Source: Rheinheimera aquimaris
Lineage (GTDB): Bacteria > Pseudomonadota > Gammaproteobacteria > Enterobacterales > Alteromonadaceae
Reading direction: 5' to 3'
Length of the DNA: 64,000 bases
Assembly: GCF_020531985.1 (NCBI RefSeq)
Contig: NZ_JAJAVQ010000008.1
Coordinates: forward strand, 19,148 to 83,147
In this document: piece after piece, positions 44,909-56,900 of the stretch
Position numbering within the stretch: position 1 is the first letter of the stretch
Layout of the letters: every line of letters starts with the position of its first letter
Made by a program: the position numbers and the translations under genes
Notes under the pieces: generated by a model
Database searches by the model: none
Seen by the model: the letters and a program-made list of their open reading frames with translations, nothing else
Told to the model about the DNA's origin: nothing

Positions 44909-47704
44909 TTAGTGCGCCTGATCCCAGTTATCACCATCGCCAGCTTCTGCCAGCAACGGCACATCTAACTGTGCCGCCTTGGCCATCAGCTCAACCAATT
45001 GCGGCTTAACTGACGAGACCTTATCTGCATCGACTTCAAATACCAGTTCGTCGTGAACCTGCATTATCATTGTCGCAGCAGGTTCAGTCTGTTGGCGTAA
45101 CCAGTTATCAACGACAATCATAGCTTTTTTGATAATATCTGCAGCAGTGCCCTGCATAGGTGCGTTGATTGCAGCACGTTCGGCACCTTTTCGCCGCGCC
45201 ATATTCTGCGCATTGATCTCCGGTAGGTATAATCTCCTGCCAAACAATGTTTCGACATAACCGGACTCGTGCGCTTGCTTGCGGGTACGTTCCATATAAT
45301 CCAGGACGCCGGGGAACCTTTCAAAGTAACGATCAACATACTGCTGCGCTTCGCTGCGGCTAACGCCGAGTTGTTTGGCAAGGCCAAATGCGGACATACC
45401 GTATATCAGGCCGAAATTAACAGCTTTGGCACTACGTCGCTGATCGGACGTAACTTCGTCCAGCGCCACACCAAAAACTTCTGCCGCCGTTGCACGGTGA
45501 ATATCCCGTCCGTGGGCAAAGGCCTCAAGTAATGCTTTATCCTGCGACAGATGCGCCATGATCCGCAATTCTATCTGAGAATAATCGACAGCCACAATTT
45601 TCTTGCCTGGTGGGGCAATAAATGCCTGACGGATGCGGCGCCCTTCTTCGGTGCGGATAGGGATGTTTTGTAAATTGGGATCGGTTGAGCTAAGCCGACC
45701 TGTTGCTGCCACAGCCTGATGATAAGACGTATGTACTCTGCCGGTTTGCTTATTTTGCATCCGCGGTAGCTTATCCGTGTAAGTAGATTTTAACTTGGTT
45801 AAGCCACGATGTTCAGTGATAAGCTTGGGAAAGTCATATTCCAGCGCCAACTCAGCCAGCACGTCCTCAGCCGTTGAAGGCGCGCCTGTTGGTGTCTTTT
45901 TAAGCACAGGTAATTTCATCTGCTCGAATAGAATTTCCTGTAATTGCTTAGGCGACGACAAATTGAACGGCTTGCCTGCCTGTTCAAAAGCCAGCTTCTC
46001 TAATTCAGCAATACGTTCAGCCAGTTGTTCGCTTTGCTTAGCCAGTAGCTTAGAATCAATCAGCACGCCATGTCTCTCTATACGGGACAATATATCTACC
46101 AGCGGCATTTCGATATCCTGCAGTACAGTGACCAAACCGTTATGCTGTTTTAGCTGCGGCCATAGCGCCTGATGAAGCCTTAACGTAATGTCAGCATCTT
46201 CAGCTGCATAATGCGCGGCCTTTTCCAGCTCGACCTGGTTAAATGTCAGCTGCTTAGTGCCCTTACCAGCAATATCCTCAAAACTTACCGTTTTGTAACC
46301 GAGGTATTTAAGCGCCAGACTATCCATATCATGCCGTGCGGCTACGGAATTCAACACATAGGACTCAAGCATCGTATCAAATACGACACCGGACAGCGCG
46401 ATGTTGTAACGAGCCAGCACGCTTTGGTCATACTTCAGGTTCTGTCCTACCTTAGCTTTACTATCATTCTCAAGCCAGGGCTTTAATTGCGCTAATACCC
46501 AGTCACGTTCAAGTTGCTCCGGAGCACCAACATAGTCATGTGCGACAGGCACGTACCAGGCATTCCCCGCTTCGGTAGCAAAAGACAATCCAACCAAATC
46601 GGCTTGCATATAGTCCAGGCTGGTCGTTTCGGTATCAAAAGCAGTCAACTCTGCAGCGCTGAGTTGTTCGAGCATACTATTAAACGCGGCCTTATCCAGA
46701 ACCGTTATATAGTTCGCAGACGTTACCTTATCACTATCTTGCGAAGCTTCTTCTGTACCAGCTTCTGGCAGCGCCACATCCTGACCAGTGTTGTTTTCAG
46801 TATCCGCACTGACAGTTGCCCCCGCACTCAACACTTCGCTGAGCCAGCGACGGAACTCGCATTCTTTATAGAGTTCAGCAAGGCGCTCATTATCAGCGGT
46901 TTTAATCATCAAATCTGCCAGTTGATATGGCAATTCAACGTCTGTCTTAATTGTGGCCAGCTGATAGGAAAGTTCTAACTGGCTGCGATATTCGTCCAGC
47001 TTTGCTGCCATGGTCTTAGCGCCGCGGAACGTCAGTGTCGCGACCTTATCCAACTGCTGATATATCTGCTCTATTGAGCCTAACCCCTGCAACAACGCCG
47101 CAGCAGTCTTCTCACCAACACCAGGTAAGCCTGGGATATTATCTACTTTGTCTCCCATCAGAGCCAAGTAGTCGATGATAAGCTCAGGCGGAATGCCAAA
47201 CTTATCTACTACGCCCTGCGGGTCCAGCAGAGTATTGGTCATCGTATTAATCAGGGTGACATGTTGGTCGACTAGCTGCGCCATATCTTTGTCGCCGGTG
47301 GAAATTAAAGTGTGTCGTCCTTGCTGGCTGGCTTGACGCGCTAATGTCCCGATAACATCATCAGCTTCCACGCCACTGACACATAACAGCGGTAAACCCA
47401 TCGCTTCAATAATACGATGCAACGGTTCAATCTGACTGCGCAGATCATCCGGCATCGGCGGGCGATGGGCTTTATATTCACTATACATATCGTTGCGGAA
47501 TGTCGGCCCTTTAGCATCGAATACAACCGCCATCTGTTCTGGCTGATACTGTCGTAACAAACTTTTAAGCATGTTTACCACACCGTAGATTGCACCAGTG
47601 GCTTCCCCGCGGGAGTTAGTCAAATGTGGTGGCGCATGATAGGCACGGAACAGATAAGACGAACCATCAACCAGAATAAGCGGAGTACCAGGAATAGAAA
47701 CCAT
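44909..47704 (-). CDS. polA: DNA polymerase I
   Basis: 931 aa with all three domains. 5' nuclease about 1-295 ([41 protein letters not shown]). 3'-5' proofreading exonuclease about 335-520, active residues present ([32 protein letters not shown]). Polymerase about 530-931: motif [14 protein letters not shown], motif [20 protein letters not shown], motif [13 protein letters not shown] short acidic linker rich in E/D joins the first two domains. AGGA precedes the ATG and an extended -10 lies at 47741. It fills Okazaki gaps and repairs DNA. Confidence 0.98.
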   Translation of the reverse strand: MVSIPGTPLILVDGSSYLFRAYHAPPHLTNSRGEATGAIYGVVNMLKSLLRQYQPEQMAVVFDAKGPTFRNDMYSEYKAHRPPMPDDLRSQIEPLHRIIEAMGLPLLCVSGVEADDVIGTLARQASQQGRHTLISTGDKDMAQLVDQHVTLINTMTNTLLDPQGVVDKFGIPPELIIDYLALMGDKVDNIPGLPGVGEKTAAALLQGLGSIEQIYQQLDKVATLTFRGAKTMAAKLDEYRSQLELSYQLATIKTDVELPYQLADLMIKTADNERLAELYKECEFRRWLSEVLSAGATVSADTENNTGQDVALPEAGTEEASQDSDKVTSANYITVLDKAAFNSMLEQLSAAELTAFDTETTSLDYMQADLVGLSFATEAGNAWYVPVAHDYVGAPEQLERDWVLAQLKPWLENDSKAKVGQNLKYDQSVLARYNIALSGVVFDTMLESYVLNSVAARHDMDSLALKYLGYKTVSFEDIAGKGTKQLTFNQVELEKAAHYAAEDADITLRLHQALWPQLKQHNGLVTVLQDIEMPLVDILSRIERHGVLIDSKLLAKQSEQLAERIAELEKLAFEQAGKPFNLSSPKQLQEILFEQMKLPVLKKTPTGAPSTAEDVLAELALEYDFPKLITEHRGLTKLKSTYTDKLPRMQNKQTGRVHTSYHQAVAATGRLSSTDPNLQNIPIRTEEGRRIRQAFIAPPGKKIVAVDYSQIELRIMAHLSQDKALLEAFAHGRDIHRATAAEVFGVALDEVTSDQRRSAKAVNFGLIYGMSAFGLAKQLGVSRSEAQQYVDRYFERFPGVLDYMERTRKQAHESGYVETLFGRRLYLPEINAQNMARRKGAERAAINAPMQGTAADIIKKAMIVVDNWLRQQTEPAATMIMQVHDELVFEVDADKVSSVKPQLVELMAKAAQLDVPLLAEAGDGDNWDQAH

Positions 47705-47740
47705 CAGTAAATTTGTCCTGAAGAGTAAAGAAAGCTATGG

Positions 47741-47749
47741 GCTATAGCA
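47741..47749 (-). promoter_or_regulatory. Extended -10 of polA
   Basis: TGCTATAGC on the minus strand (TGn plus TATAGC), with a predicted start near 47734 and a leader of about 30 bases containing CAGGA. The -35 is weak. It overlaps a GCTAT/ATAGC inverted repeat. Confidence 0.4.
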
Positions 47750-47807
47750 TGCCACAGGCACCCTGTTTACTGCCAGCAAGTCTGCCGGGTGCAGCCATAT
47801 TAAAAGC

Positions 47808-47816
47808 TGTGGATAA
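47808..47816 (-). promoter_or_regulatory. Consensus DnaA box
   Basis: TTATCCACA on the minus strand, a perfect R-type 9-mer, about 75 bases upstream of the polA -10. A single copy; chance occurrence in a window of this size is not unlikely. Confidence 0.35.
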
Positions 47817-47955
47817 CTTTGTGAAAAACCAAAGCAGAAATGCTGGTGCTTTAACTAAAAGCCCAGTTTAGGGTAAACATAATTCTTTGTTTTAAAAGAA
47901 AAAATAAGGGAGTTACTGCTGAGCCCATATTATTATTTTTGTACTTCCTTTTTGT

Positions 47956-47993
47956 GGAAAACTCTTTTCTAATGTTTTCCGTCGGCGGAAAAC
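47956..47993. repeat. Three-arm inverted repeat GGAAAAC / GTTTTCC / CGGAAAAC
   Basis: GGAAAAC (47956-47962), GTTTTCCG (47974-47981) and CGGAAAAC (47986-47993). The central arm can pair with either flank: an 11-base loop with the first, a TCGG tetraloop with the third (8 bp). The arrangement resembles alternative RNA hairpins but no transcript is assigned. Confidence 0.45.
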
Positions 47994-48237
47994 GTAGTGC
48001 CTCTAAGTATCTACCGGTCAAGTAGACTACCACACTGAACGCAGATGCAAAGCAAAACCCTTAAATAATTTTGCTTTTAAAAAAGTTTCAAACTGACATG
48101 AAAAGCATATGCGAGTATTGGCGCTATATTGCCGGGTTTTTACAGTTCGCCCCCCTGCTTATCTACTTTATCGCGTTATGCCCTAATCGACAGATCAGCA
48201 GCGACTATAGGGCTTCCCCTTGCCGCAGCTTGGAGGC

Positions 48238-48243
48238 TATAAT
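48238..48243 (+). promoter_or_regulatory. -10 box of the cytochrome c5 gene
   Basis: A perfect TATAAT followed by GGCGC, the same context as the hslR -10. It predicts a start near 48250 and a 35-base leader with a CAGGAA ribosome site. Confidence 0.5.
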
Positions 48244-48284
48244 GGCGCAAACTTTGTGCGGACATTACCACAGGAATCTATAAC

Positions 48285-48680
48285 ATGACTAAATTCACCC
48301 TAGCGATAGCTTTGCTGTTAACGACATTTGGCATCCATGCCAGCGCTGATGCAGACAAAGAAGCTTTGGCTAAGCGCCTTGCACCTGTTGGGCAAGTATA
48401 TGTTGCTGGTGCAGCAGCCGCGCCAGCAGCAGGCGCATCAGGTCCGCGCAGTGGTGAGAAAGTGTACCAAACAGCGTGCTTCGCCTGTCATGGTACCGGG
48501 GCGCTGAATGCACCGAAGAAAGGTGATGCAGCCTGGAAACCCCGTTTAGAACAAGGCTATGACACCTTGCTGAAGCATGCGATTGAAGGTATCCGAAATA
48601 TGCCTGCCCGCGGCACTTGTGGTGACTGTAGTGATGACGAGCTGGCTGCAGCAATTAAGTTTATGACTGAAGGCGTCTAA
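48285..48680 (+). CDS. Cytochrome c5 (periplasmic monohaem cytochrome)
   Basis: 131 aa. Signal peptide about 1-20 (GIHAS/ADA), an Ala-rich linker (VAGAAAAPAAGASG), haem site CFACH (65-69), axial Met in NMPARG, and the CGDC disulfide (about 110-113) that marks c5 cytochromes. Small electron carrier to terminal oxidases. Together with cytochrome c4 it flanks the engB-spf-polA block. Followed by a strong terminator. Confidence 0.93.
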   Translation: MTKFTLAIALLLTTFGIHASADADKEALAKRLAPVGQVYVAGAAAAPAAGASGPRSGEKVYQTACFACHGTGALNAPKKGDAAWKPRLEQGYDTLLKHAIEGIRNMPARGTCGDCSDDELAAAIKFMTEGV

Positions 48681-48701
48681 ATTGCAGCGTTAATGCTTTT
48701 A

Positions 48702-48731
48702 AATAAAGGCCACTTGAAGGTGGCCTTTATT
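48702..48731. terminator. Intrinsic terminator of the cytochrome c5 gene
   Basis: A perfect 12-bp stem AATAAAGGCCAC / GTGGCCTTTATT with loop TTGAAG, 21 bases past the stop. Confidence 0.85.
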
Positions 48732-48877
48732 GTCTTTGTTGTTTTATATAAAAAATTGACCTAAGAAAAGGTATAAATAATCGCTATACGCCTCTTCCAA
48801 GTGGTTAAACTTTGTGCATAATGATGCGCTGTTAACATAAAGTCGCAGCTGTTCGACTGTAAAAATAAGAGTCAGGG

Positions 48878-51484
48878 TTGAAGGGATCAACGAAGCTGAA
48901 CAAAAGCCAAAAACAGGCGGAAAACAAATTACGCCGCTTAACATTACTGGCACAGCGTTATAAGCAGGCGTACATTACTCAGGGCGCCTTGTTGCGGCTG
49001 TCTGAATTAGCAAGCACGATTAGTGACATGCGGGACTTTTATCCTGCTATTCACAAGATGGTGTCTGAATTGTTGCATGCCGAAAATTTCTACGTCGTGT
49101 TCTATGACAACGAAAGTGAGCTATATTCCCCGCAATATTTCTCTGATGAGAAAGACCAGCAGATCATTGATCAGGTTCCTTCGAGTGCATTTTCCAGCGG
49201 ATTGACCGGTTATGTTGTCCGCACAGGTAAACCACTACTTTGCGATAGTCAGCAGTTCGAACAATTGATTGCAGAGGGCCATATCCAGTCTCAGGGCTCG
49301 CCAAGTACACATTGGCTCGGTATTCCGCTTTGCCGTGGCAGTAAAGTCATTGGCGTAATGGCAATTCAGTCATATAACGAAAAGCAGCTTTACACCGAGT
49401 CTGATTTAGATCTGTTCTGCAGCATCGGTGGGCATACCATTACAGCGTTGGACAGGGTTAAAAGCCGTGAGCTGCTGGAAGACACGGTACGACAACGAAC
49501 CCGTCAGCTACAGAAGATTAACAGTTCCCTGCAGAAAGAAATCAAAGAGCGTAGCAATGCTGAGCAGTTGCAGGCCGCGTTGTACCGCATATCAGAGCTC
49601 ACTGCCAGCAGCCATGACATGAACAGCTTCTATCATGCTGTACACCAGGTATTATCCGGCCTGATGCCTGCAGAAAATTGCTACATAGCACTGTTAGATC
49701 CGGACAAAGCAAAGCTGACTTTTCCATTCTATCTTGATCAATATTCTCCGCCAGCCAGAGAGCGTCCACTCAGCCGAGGTTTTACCGAATATGTGATTCG
49801 TTGTGGCGATGCCAGATTAATTAACAGTGAAAAAGCTACCGAACTGGTCAATGCCGGCGAGATACGCCGTGGTATGGCGTCTCCTAACCATCAGGCCCGC
49901 TACTCGACCAGTTGGTTGGGTGCTCCACTGCTAATCGACCAAAAGGTTATTGGAGTTATCGCTTTACAGTCTTATGAACAGAGTTACAGCTACAGCGATA
50001 CAGAGCTGAATATTCTACGTTTTGTTTCTCAGCATATTGCCGTTGCTATCCAACGCAAATTGGCGACAGAACAGCAAAAACGTCAGCAGGAAGATCTCGA
50101 ACGCAAAGTGTTTGAAAGTACACGCGAGTTACGCCAAACCAACCTGTTTCTGCGCCTGCAGGTCGAAGAGCGGAAAAAAGCCGAGCAAAAACTGTTTTAC
50201 GAAGCTAACCACGATGCCCTGACAGGCTTGGCTAACCGGCAGATGTTCTTACAGCAGTTAAAGCAGCAATTCGCCCTGAGTAAACGCCAGCCACAACTGA
50301 ACATGGCGCTGCTGTTTATCGACTTAGACCGCTTTAAATTGATCAACGATACGTTGGGGCATCATGTTGGCGACGCCTTTCTGATTGAAGTGAGTAAGCG
50401 CCTGCTCAGTACAGTGCGTGAGCATGATCTTGTAGCACGTTTGGGTGGCGATGAGTTTGTTGTATTACTGACCAGCCTGTTGGATGATACTGACGCTGAA
50501 GATATTGCAGAGCGTATTATTGACAGGATCCGTCAGCCCTTTTTATTGCAAGGCCAACCTGTGCACTCAGGTGCCAGTATTGGTATCGCCCAGTTCCAGA
50601 ATGATCACAGTGCTGCAGAGGCTATTTTACGAGATGCTGATGCCGCTATGTATCAGGCTAAATCGATGGGGCGCAACCGCTTTGTCATATTTAATGACAC
50701 TATGCGCGAGAGGATGCTGCAAGCACTGACGATGGAGCAAGTGATACAACAAGCTCTGGAACAACAACAATTTACGGCAGTATTCGAACCGGTTTTATGT
50801 GGCCAGGGCCGGGATCTGATGGGGTATGAAGTACACACTCAATGGCAACACCCCGAACTTGGCACTCAATATGATTTCAGTAAGTATGCTGCCGATGCCG
50901 GCATGACGCCACAAATAGAGCAGCTGATGTTACAACAGGCATGCAGGCATCTTACAGTCAGCAATAACGATACCGGTTTGCTGACCGTCAAACTCAGTAC
51001 TGCGCACCTGCAACAACCCGAGCTGTTCGAAAAATTAAAGCAACAACTTGCAGTTCTGGAGCATAAACACAGGCTATGTCTGGCATTCACGGAGCGCGAG
51101 TTACTGCAGGCAGACAGCTCTGCTTACGGGCCGCTAAAACAACTAAAGCAAATGGGCATCAGGCTGGCCCTGCATCAGTTCGCTGCTGAAACGGCTCCGA
51201 TGGGGTTATTGTTACAACAGTTGTTTGAATTCGTAAAGCTCGACGCCACCTTCTGTCGGCAACTGCCACGCAATGAGCAAAAGCGTCAGTTACTTCAGAT
51301 GCTGCAAACCTTAGCACTAAGTTACAAATTCCGCTTACTGGCAGACGGCGTCGACAATGCTGACTTGCTTAACCTGTTGCTGGCAGAGGGCTGCTGCTTT
51401 ATGCAGGGCAAATATGTTGCGGAGTTACTCAGCGCCCACGAGCTGGCTAATGCGCCGTCAGTTGTTTTTCAACAACTGGCGTAA
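48878..51484 (+). CDS. GAF-GAF-GGDEF protein with a degenerate EAL domain
   Basis: 868 aa from TTG 48878, the only reasonable start because the next ATG falls inside the first GAF domain; confidence in it is moderate. Two GAF domains (about 40-200 and 235-400) show the same internal pattern ([40 protein letters not shown]), suggesting duplication. Coiled linkers precede a GGDEF domain with [12 protein letters not shown] and an intact inhibitory site RxxD five residues upstream. The EAL-like end has EVH for EAL and LHQFAAETA for DDFGTGYSS, so it should not hydrolyse c-di-GMP. A cytosolic diguanylate cyclase with a pseudo-EAL is the best reading. Its 3' end overlaps rep by 27 bases. Confidence 0.88.
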   Translation: MKGSTKLNKSQKQAENKLRRLTLLAQRYKQAYITQGALLRLSELASTISDMRDFYPAIHKMVSELLHAENFYVVFYDNESELYSPQYFSDEKDQQIIDQVPSSAFSSGLTGYVVRTGKPLLCDSQQFEQLIAEGHIQSQGSPSTHWLGIPLCRGSKVIGVMAIQSYNEKQLYTESDLDLFCSIGGHTITALDRVKSRELLEDTVRQRTRQLQKINSSLQKEIKERSNAEQLQAALYRISELTASSHDMNSFYHAVHQVLSGLMPAENCYIALLDPDKAKLTFPFYLDQYSPPARERPLSRGFTEYVIRCGDARLINSEKATELVNAGEIRRGMASPNHQARYSTSWLGAPLLIDQKVIGVIALQSYEQSYSYSDTELNILRFVSQHIAVAIQRKLATEQQKRQQEDLERKVFESTRELRQTNLFLRLQVEERKKAEQKLFYEANHDALTGLANRQMFLQQLKQQFALSKRQPQLNMALLFIDLDRFKLINDTLGHHVGDAFLIEVSKRLLSTVREHDLVARLGGDEFVVLLTSLLDDTDAEDIAERIIDRIRQPFLLQGQPVHSGASIGIAQFQNDHSAAEAILRDADAAMYQAKSMGRNRFVIFNDTMRERMLQALTMEQVIQQALEQQQFTAVFEPVLCGQGRDLMGYEVHTQWQHPELGTQYDFSKYAADAGMTPQIEQLMLQQACRHLTVSNNDTGLLTVKLSTAHLQQPELFEKLKQQLAVLEHKHRLCLAFTERELLQADSSAYGPLKQLKQMGIRLALHQFAAETAPMGLLLQQLFEFVKLDATFCRQLPRNEQKRQLLQMLQTLALSYKFRLLADGVDNADLLNLLLAEGCCFMQGKYVAELLSAHELANAPSVVFQQLA

Positions 51485-53473
51485 ACGCTCAATATGCGCG
51501 GCCCCTGTCTGCTGACGCTGCTCAGCGGTTTTCACTGGTGCCGCATTTTGCCATTCCAGATCATCCTGTGGCAGCTCATATAAGAACCGGCTTGGTTCAG
51601 GACGAATCGTCTCGCCAAACTGACGTCGCTCTTTGGCATAGGTAAAAAATAACTCACGCTGAGCACGGGTAATACCAACATAAGCCAGCCGCCGCTCTTC
51701 CTCGACGTTATCTTCATCTATGCTACTCTGGTGCGGCAATATCCCCTCTTCCATCCCCACCATAAACACATAAGGAAACTCCAGGCCTTTCGAAGCGTGC
51801 AGCGTTAACAGCTGCACCTGATCAGCATTGTCTTCCTGCTCCTGACGTTCCATCATGTCGCGCAGCGTCAGACGGGTTACCACCTCCGGCAGTGTCATCG
51901 GTTCATCATCGTCTTTACCCTGCAGCATCTCTGTTATCCAACGATACAGCTCATTGACATTCTTCAGTGCCATTTCGGCAGCTTTCGGGCTGGTGCTGGT
52001 TTCAAACAACCAGGCTTCATAGTGGCTTTGCCGGATTAAATCCCGAATGGCTTCAGCGGGATCTGCCCGCTGCACATTATCGGCAATACCAACTATCCAT
52101 TGCGCAAACTGTTTAACCGCATTATGGGCACGGGCGGACAAATGCATCGATAACTCGCTTTCGCAACAGGCAGCAAACAAACTGATATGTTTCTCATTCG
52201 CCAGATTGCCAATTTGCTGCAGTGTCGCCGCGCCGATTTCGCGCCGCGGCACATTAATCACACGCAACAAAGCGTTATCATCATCCTGATTTACCACCAG
52301 CCGCAGGTACGCCATCACATCTTTAATTTCAATGCGTGAAAAAAATGAGGTGCCGCCGGAGATTTTGTACGGAATGCGGTTGGTCATCAGCGCTTTTTCA
52401 AACAAGCGCGACTGATGATTGCCACGATAAAGCAGAGCATAATCCCGATATTGGCTGCGGTTAATAAAACGGTGCGAGATTATCTCTGCGACCACTTTTT
52501 CGGCTTCGTCTTCTTCATGCTTACAGGGCAAAACTTTAAGTGGCACACCATAACCATTCTCACTGAACAGCTGTTTATCAAATTCATGCGGGTTATTGGC
52601 AATCAGGATATTGGCCGCTTTTAAAATACGCTCGGCCGAGCGGTAATTTTGCTCCAGCTTAATCACATTCAGGCTGGGAAAGTCGGTTTTTAACAGCACC
52701 AGGTTTTGTGGCCGGGCACCACGCCAAGAATAAATAGACTGATCGTCATCGCCTACGACGGTAAAGCGCTGCCGCTCACCCACCAGCCACTTAACTAACT
52801 GATACTGGCTGGTATTCGTATCCTGGTATTCATCGACCAGCAGATACTGAATTTTATGCTGCCACTTGGCGCGTACCTCGGCATTGTGCTGAAACAACAG
52901 GGTTGGCATCAGAATTAAGTCATCAAAGTCTAATGCATTGTAAGCAGTAAGTTGCTGACTATACTGCTGATAGTAATTCGCAAAACTGATACTTTGGGCG
53001 TCTGTCGCTTCAGCCAGCGCTTTGGCCGGCAGCGTCAGTTCATTTTTCCAGCTGCTTATTTTGCTTTGCAGGGCCCGTAGGATATCTTTATCACCCTGAA
53101 TATCATGTTCGCTCAGCTCTTTTAACAATGCCAGGCTATCCTGATCGTCGAATAACGTAAAGTTGGCTTTATAACCAATATGCCGGTATTCCTTTTTCAG
53201 AATTTCCAAACCCAGGGTGTGAAAAGTTGAAATTGTCAGGCCACGGGTGGCCGCTTTGGGCAGTTGATGGTTAATACGCTCACGCATCTCGCGTGCCGCT
53301 TTATTGGTAAAGGTTACCGCGGCAATATGGCGCGCAGGCAAATTGCATTCCTGAATTAAATACGCAATTTTATTAATAATAACCCGGGTTTTGCCGCTGC
53401 CGGCCCCCGCCAACACCAGGCACGGCCCGGAAATAAATTTAACTGCAGCATTTTGTTGCGGATTTAACTTCAT
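51458..53473 (-). CDS. rep: ATP-dependent DNA helicase Rep
   Basis: 671 aa from ATG 53473, seven bases after AAGGG; a GTG two codons earlier is too close to the ribosome site. UvrD/Rep motifs in order: Ia/[19 protein letters not shown] (22-28), [79 protein letters not shown]-terminus and length fit Rep rather than UvrD. A 3'-5' helicase that clears proteins ahead of replication forks. Convergent with the GGDEF gene. Confidence 0.95.
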   Translation of the reverse strand: MKLNPQQNAAVKFISGPCLVLAGAGSGKTRVIINKIAYLIQECNLPARHIAAVTFTNKAAREMRERINHQLPKAATRGLTISTFHTLGLEILKKEYRHIGYKANFTLFDDQDSLALLKELSEHDIQGDKDILRALQSKISSWKNELTLPAKALAEATDAQSISFANYYQQYSQQLTAYNALDFDDLILMPTLLFQHNAEVRAKWQHKIQYLLVDEYQDTNTSQYQLVKWLVGERQRFTVVGDDDQSIYSWRGARPQNLVLLKTDFPSLNVIKLEQNYRSAERILKAANILIANNPHEFDKQLFSENGYGVPLKVLPCKHEEDEAEKVVAEIISHRFINRSQYRDYALLYRGNHQSRLFEKALMTNRIPYKISGGTSFFSRIEIKDVMAYLRLVVNQDDDNALLRVINVPRREIGAATLQQIGNLANEKHISLFAACCESELSMHLSARAHNAVKQFAQWIVGIADNVQRADPAEAIRDLIRQSHYEAWLFETSTSPKAAEMALKNVNELYRWITEMLQGKDDDEPMTLPEVVTRLTLRDMMERQEQEDNADQVQLLTLHASKGLEFPYVFMVGMEEGILPHQSSIDEDNVEEERRLAYVGITRAQRELFFTYAKERRQFGETIRPEPSRFLYELPQDDLEWQNAAPVKTAEQRQQTGAAHIERLRQLLKNN

Positions 53474-53613
53474 TGACACACCCTTATACCAAGGCGGGCA
53501 TTGTAACGAAATTTGCCGCTAATTAGCATTCGACTGACAGCTTTTGCCCTGTAGAATAACGCTGAAGGTTTTGCACGAGGTCGCAAGTTACTGATGTAAC
53601 ACAGGAGAACGAA

Positions 53614-53901
53614 ATGATAGATGCAAAAAAAATTGAAGATATCGCCAAACAAATTGGCAATGCTATCCCACCACAAGTACGGCAGTTCGCTGATGATGTC
53701 GAAGCCAAGGTTAAGCAGGTACTGCAAAATAAACTGGCAGATATGGATTTTGTCAGCCGTGAAGAGTTTGATGTACAGCGCCAGGTGCTACTGCGCACGC
53801 GCGAAAAGCTGGAGCAATTGGAGCAGCAAGTTGCAGCATTAATGGCAGAGAAAACTCAGCAATTTAACAGCAAAGAATTGCCTTCATCTGACCAACAGTA
53901 A
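53614..53901 (+). CDS. ubiK: Ubiquinone biosynthesis accessory factor UbiK
   Basis: 95 aa. BMFP domain: MIDAKKIEDIAKQIGNAIPP (amphipathic, membrane-binding) and a C-terminal trimeric coiled coil (FVSREEFDVQRQVLLRTREK, LEQLEQQVAALMAEK). UbiK works with UbiJ in the aerobic ubiquinone-making complex. GGAG precedes the ATG. It is monocistronic, with a terminator at 53912. Earlier known as YqiC. Confidence 0.93.
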   Translation: MIDAKKIEDIAKQIGNAIPPQVRQFADDVEAKVKQVLQNKLADMDFVSREEFDVQRQVLLRTREKLEQLEQQVAALMAEKTQQFNSKELPSSDQQ

Positions 53902-53911
53902 GGCAGATAAA

Positions 53912-53938
53912 AAAACAGAGCCCGAAGGCTCTGTTTTT
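53912..53938. terminator. Bidirectional intrinsic terminator
   Basis: Stem AAAACAGAGCC / GGCTCTGTTTT with loop CGAA. It separates the convergent ubiK (ends 53901) and subtilase (ends 53948) genes and has A/T flanks for both directions. Confidence 0.85.
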
Positions 53939-53947
53939 CTTTACTGA

Positions 53948-56900
53948 TTAACCACGCTTGCGGCGCAGCAGCAATAATGGCAGTGCCAGTAAGCTAAACC
54001 AGCCAAAGCTACCACTTGATGGTTTATTTACCGTTACGCTTACCGTTGCCGTGCCTGTCATACCTGCACTGTCTGTCGCGGTAATAACAACGCTGTGGGT
54101 TTTAGCATCAGACTTGGTTGGGGTACGCGCCAGCACCAGCTGATTATTTACTACAGTAAACAAGCTATTGTTAGCTGTCAGGCTGTTTACCGTTGCCCCC
54201 GCTTCAGTGACATTTACCGCCACATTACCCAGGCTGGTGCCTGATGCAGCACCAACATCAACCTTGGCTTTGGTCAGCGTTACCGACACCAGCGGGTTTT
54301 CATCCGCCAGGTTATTTACGTTGACAATGACCTGCTCTGGTGCCGATACATTACCGGCTGTATCCAGCGCAATCACTTCCAGCTGTATCTGGGTTAAGCC
54401 CGCATCGTAGTTCAGCAACGCACTGTTGCTGACCATGATATCGCCGTTGCTGGCAACAGTTACCGCATTAGAATTACTACCCGCAAACACAAACTCAGAG
54501 ACCGGTGAAGAGAAATCGACTTCAGCGTCAACCTTGCCAATGATGGTGCCATCAGCACTGTTTTCATCCACGCTGAATACCTGACCGGCAGTGACGACCG
54601 GCGCTTTATCAGCTGCGTTCAGATCTGCCACTGCAATACCATCACCGACATCAGACAGTAACACGAAGCCTGAGTTGGTATTCCAGTTCAGTACAGCCGA
54701 CTGCCCTGGTGCCAGCTCTGTAACGGCCTCGCCTGTAGCGTCTGTCAGGGCTACATCTGGCGATAACGTCAGCTTAGCACTGGTGTAAATCAGATCATCA
54801 TAGTCGATTGAACCCGACGCAAAACCCAGGTTGTAACCGTCGTTAAAGCTCAGGTAGGCAACGCTGATGTCTTTACCGATATCGGCAGCCGTCAGGCCGA
54901 CATCCTCAAAGCAAGCCGTCAGAGTGACGTTACGCTGGCCTGATACATGGTAAGCATCACCGGCCATACCACTTAAGGTCCCAAATGGCACAGCAAAAGA
55001 GCCGACGTAACCGGTTGGGTAGTCGTCACTGAGGCGGGATAACAGCAAGCTCATCACTTCGTATTCGAAGTTCTCGTCATTATCAACATCCAGCAGGAAA
55101 GCAAAGTTTGCCTGTAACGTATGGCTAAGTGGTTTATCCAACGTAAAGCTTGGTGCTAACAGATAGCCCGATGAGCAGTATTCAACCGGGATTACGTCCA
55201 GCGTTGCTGCACGCAAATCCTGCGGCACCGCATCTTTCGCTGACGTTGCCACCAGTTGTGCAGCGAAGGGCTGCGCTGACACGGCACCATCGTTACGTAC
55301 AATATACTGGATACCCTCTTCGGTAATATCAGAGCGGATTTTCAGATCGGCATTTGCCTTAGGCAGTATGTGGTAAACCAAATGCAGATCAATATCTTCA
55401 CCGGTCGCACTGTCATTGAATAAAACCGCGCCATCGTATTCTACTACGGTCAGCAGATCATTCTTCTCATTAACGTCGCTACCGTTGTTTAACTGCCAGT
55501 CATGTAACTTAGCTGGGTCCACCGTCAGCGCGACATTAAACTGTACTGTCTGGCCAGCACCAACCGTTACCGACTCTGGCAGTTCCCAGCTCAATGCGCC
55601 AGTTGCACTGTCATTGGCAAAACGCTGCTGCACACTCAAACTGTAGGTACGTGCTTCATCGCTAAAGTTTTTCAGGCTAACCGTTTTATTGAACTGCGCT
55701 TTTTCAGTCAGAGTTTGCAGACCGTAAGACAACGCAGCCTGTTTAGTATCAAATTTACTGTCATACACCCAGGCCAGTGCTGGTGAGTTTACCGCCTTTT
55801 GTACATCAACCAGACCGGCGCCCATAGCACTTATCGGTGCAAGCTCTGCATTAGCATTTAACGCTTTAGGCTCTGCGGTAACATTCAGATTTGCCGTATT
55901 CATCAACAGCGCTTTGGCCTCAAAAGCATTCAGCTCCGGCCTTGCCTGACGCAATAAGCTGACGGCACCTGCCGTGATAGGGCCTGAGAATGAGGTTCCT
56001 GTCGCGGGTGCCAGCCCCGTGCCAGTGCCCACGTCAGCAACCATAATTGCGGTACCCGGTGCAGTAATTTCGGGCTTTAATAAGCCATCCATAGCAGGGC
56101 CGCGTGAGGTAAAATCTGAAATTGAACCCGGTGTCGCAAAAGACTCAGCTTTTACCGAATACGTTACAGCGCTGCCTTCGGCCAGCAAGGCTTTAATCCG
56201 CGCGCCCTGCTCCAGTGAGATACCAACGGCAGGAATAGTAATACCCGGCGCACTGCCACCGGCACTTACCGGACCGGCGTTAGCGGCATTATTTGCAATG
56301 ATAACAAACACTGCGCCTTTAGCCTGAGCATTCAGTACTTTTTGTGTAAAGTTACATGCACCGCGGTCAATCAGAACAGTTTTACCCGTCAGGTCAATGT
56401 CGTCGGCGAAGGCATCACATGCCAGGCCATTCTCAGCAACGTATACCAGCTCGTGTTCTGCACTGGTAAAGCTGAATACGGTTACCGGGTTAAACCCGGC
56501 GGCTATCATTTCAACAGCCTCACCCGCTACCGTGTTGGCAGTAATGTGAGCGGTTTCTGCCGTCGGGTGTGTCATTGCACCTACTGACAGTGCATTCGGT
56601 GTCGTACTTGGGCCACCAACAATAAACGGGTTCGGACCATCGTTACCGGCTGATATTACCATGTTAACGCCCAGCTCTACCGCACGCTGGATCAGTAGCT
56701 GAGTACCACCGCTGGTATCTGTGGAACCGAAATCGCCACCCAGCGACATATTGATCACATCAACGCGGTCAGATAAATCACCGTCGCCATTGGGATCCAT
56801 CGCGGCTTCCAGCGCATTAATTTGTGCCACACCAGTACAGTTTACCGGAGCCGGAGCGCATACCCGATAACCATAAAATGATACGTCCGGCGCTATACCA

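Larger units (their letters stand above)
47705..48284. other. 580-bp divergent region between polA and cytochrome c5
   Basis: No convincing gene. It holds the polA extended -10 (47741-47749), one perfect DnaA box (47808-47816), a set of three GGAAAAC/GTTTTCC arms (47956-47993) that can form two competing hairpins, and the cytochrome c5 -10 box (48238-48243). Short frames (60 aa minus at 47851, 70 aa plus at 48071) lack ribosome sites and overlap these elements. Confidence 0.5.

Noticed and set aside
47851..48033. 60-aa minus-strand frame upstream of polA
   Set aside because: It spans the three-arm hairpin region, has no ribosome site and no recognisable motif.
48071..48283. 70-aa plus-strand frame ending 2 bases before cytochrome c5
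   Set aside because: No ribosome site, and the cytochrome c5 -10 box lies inside it.
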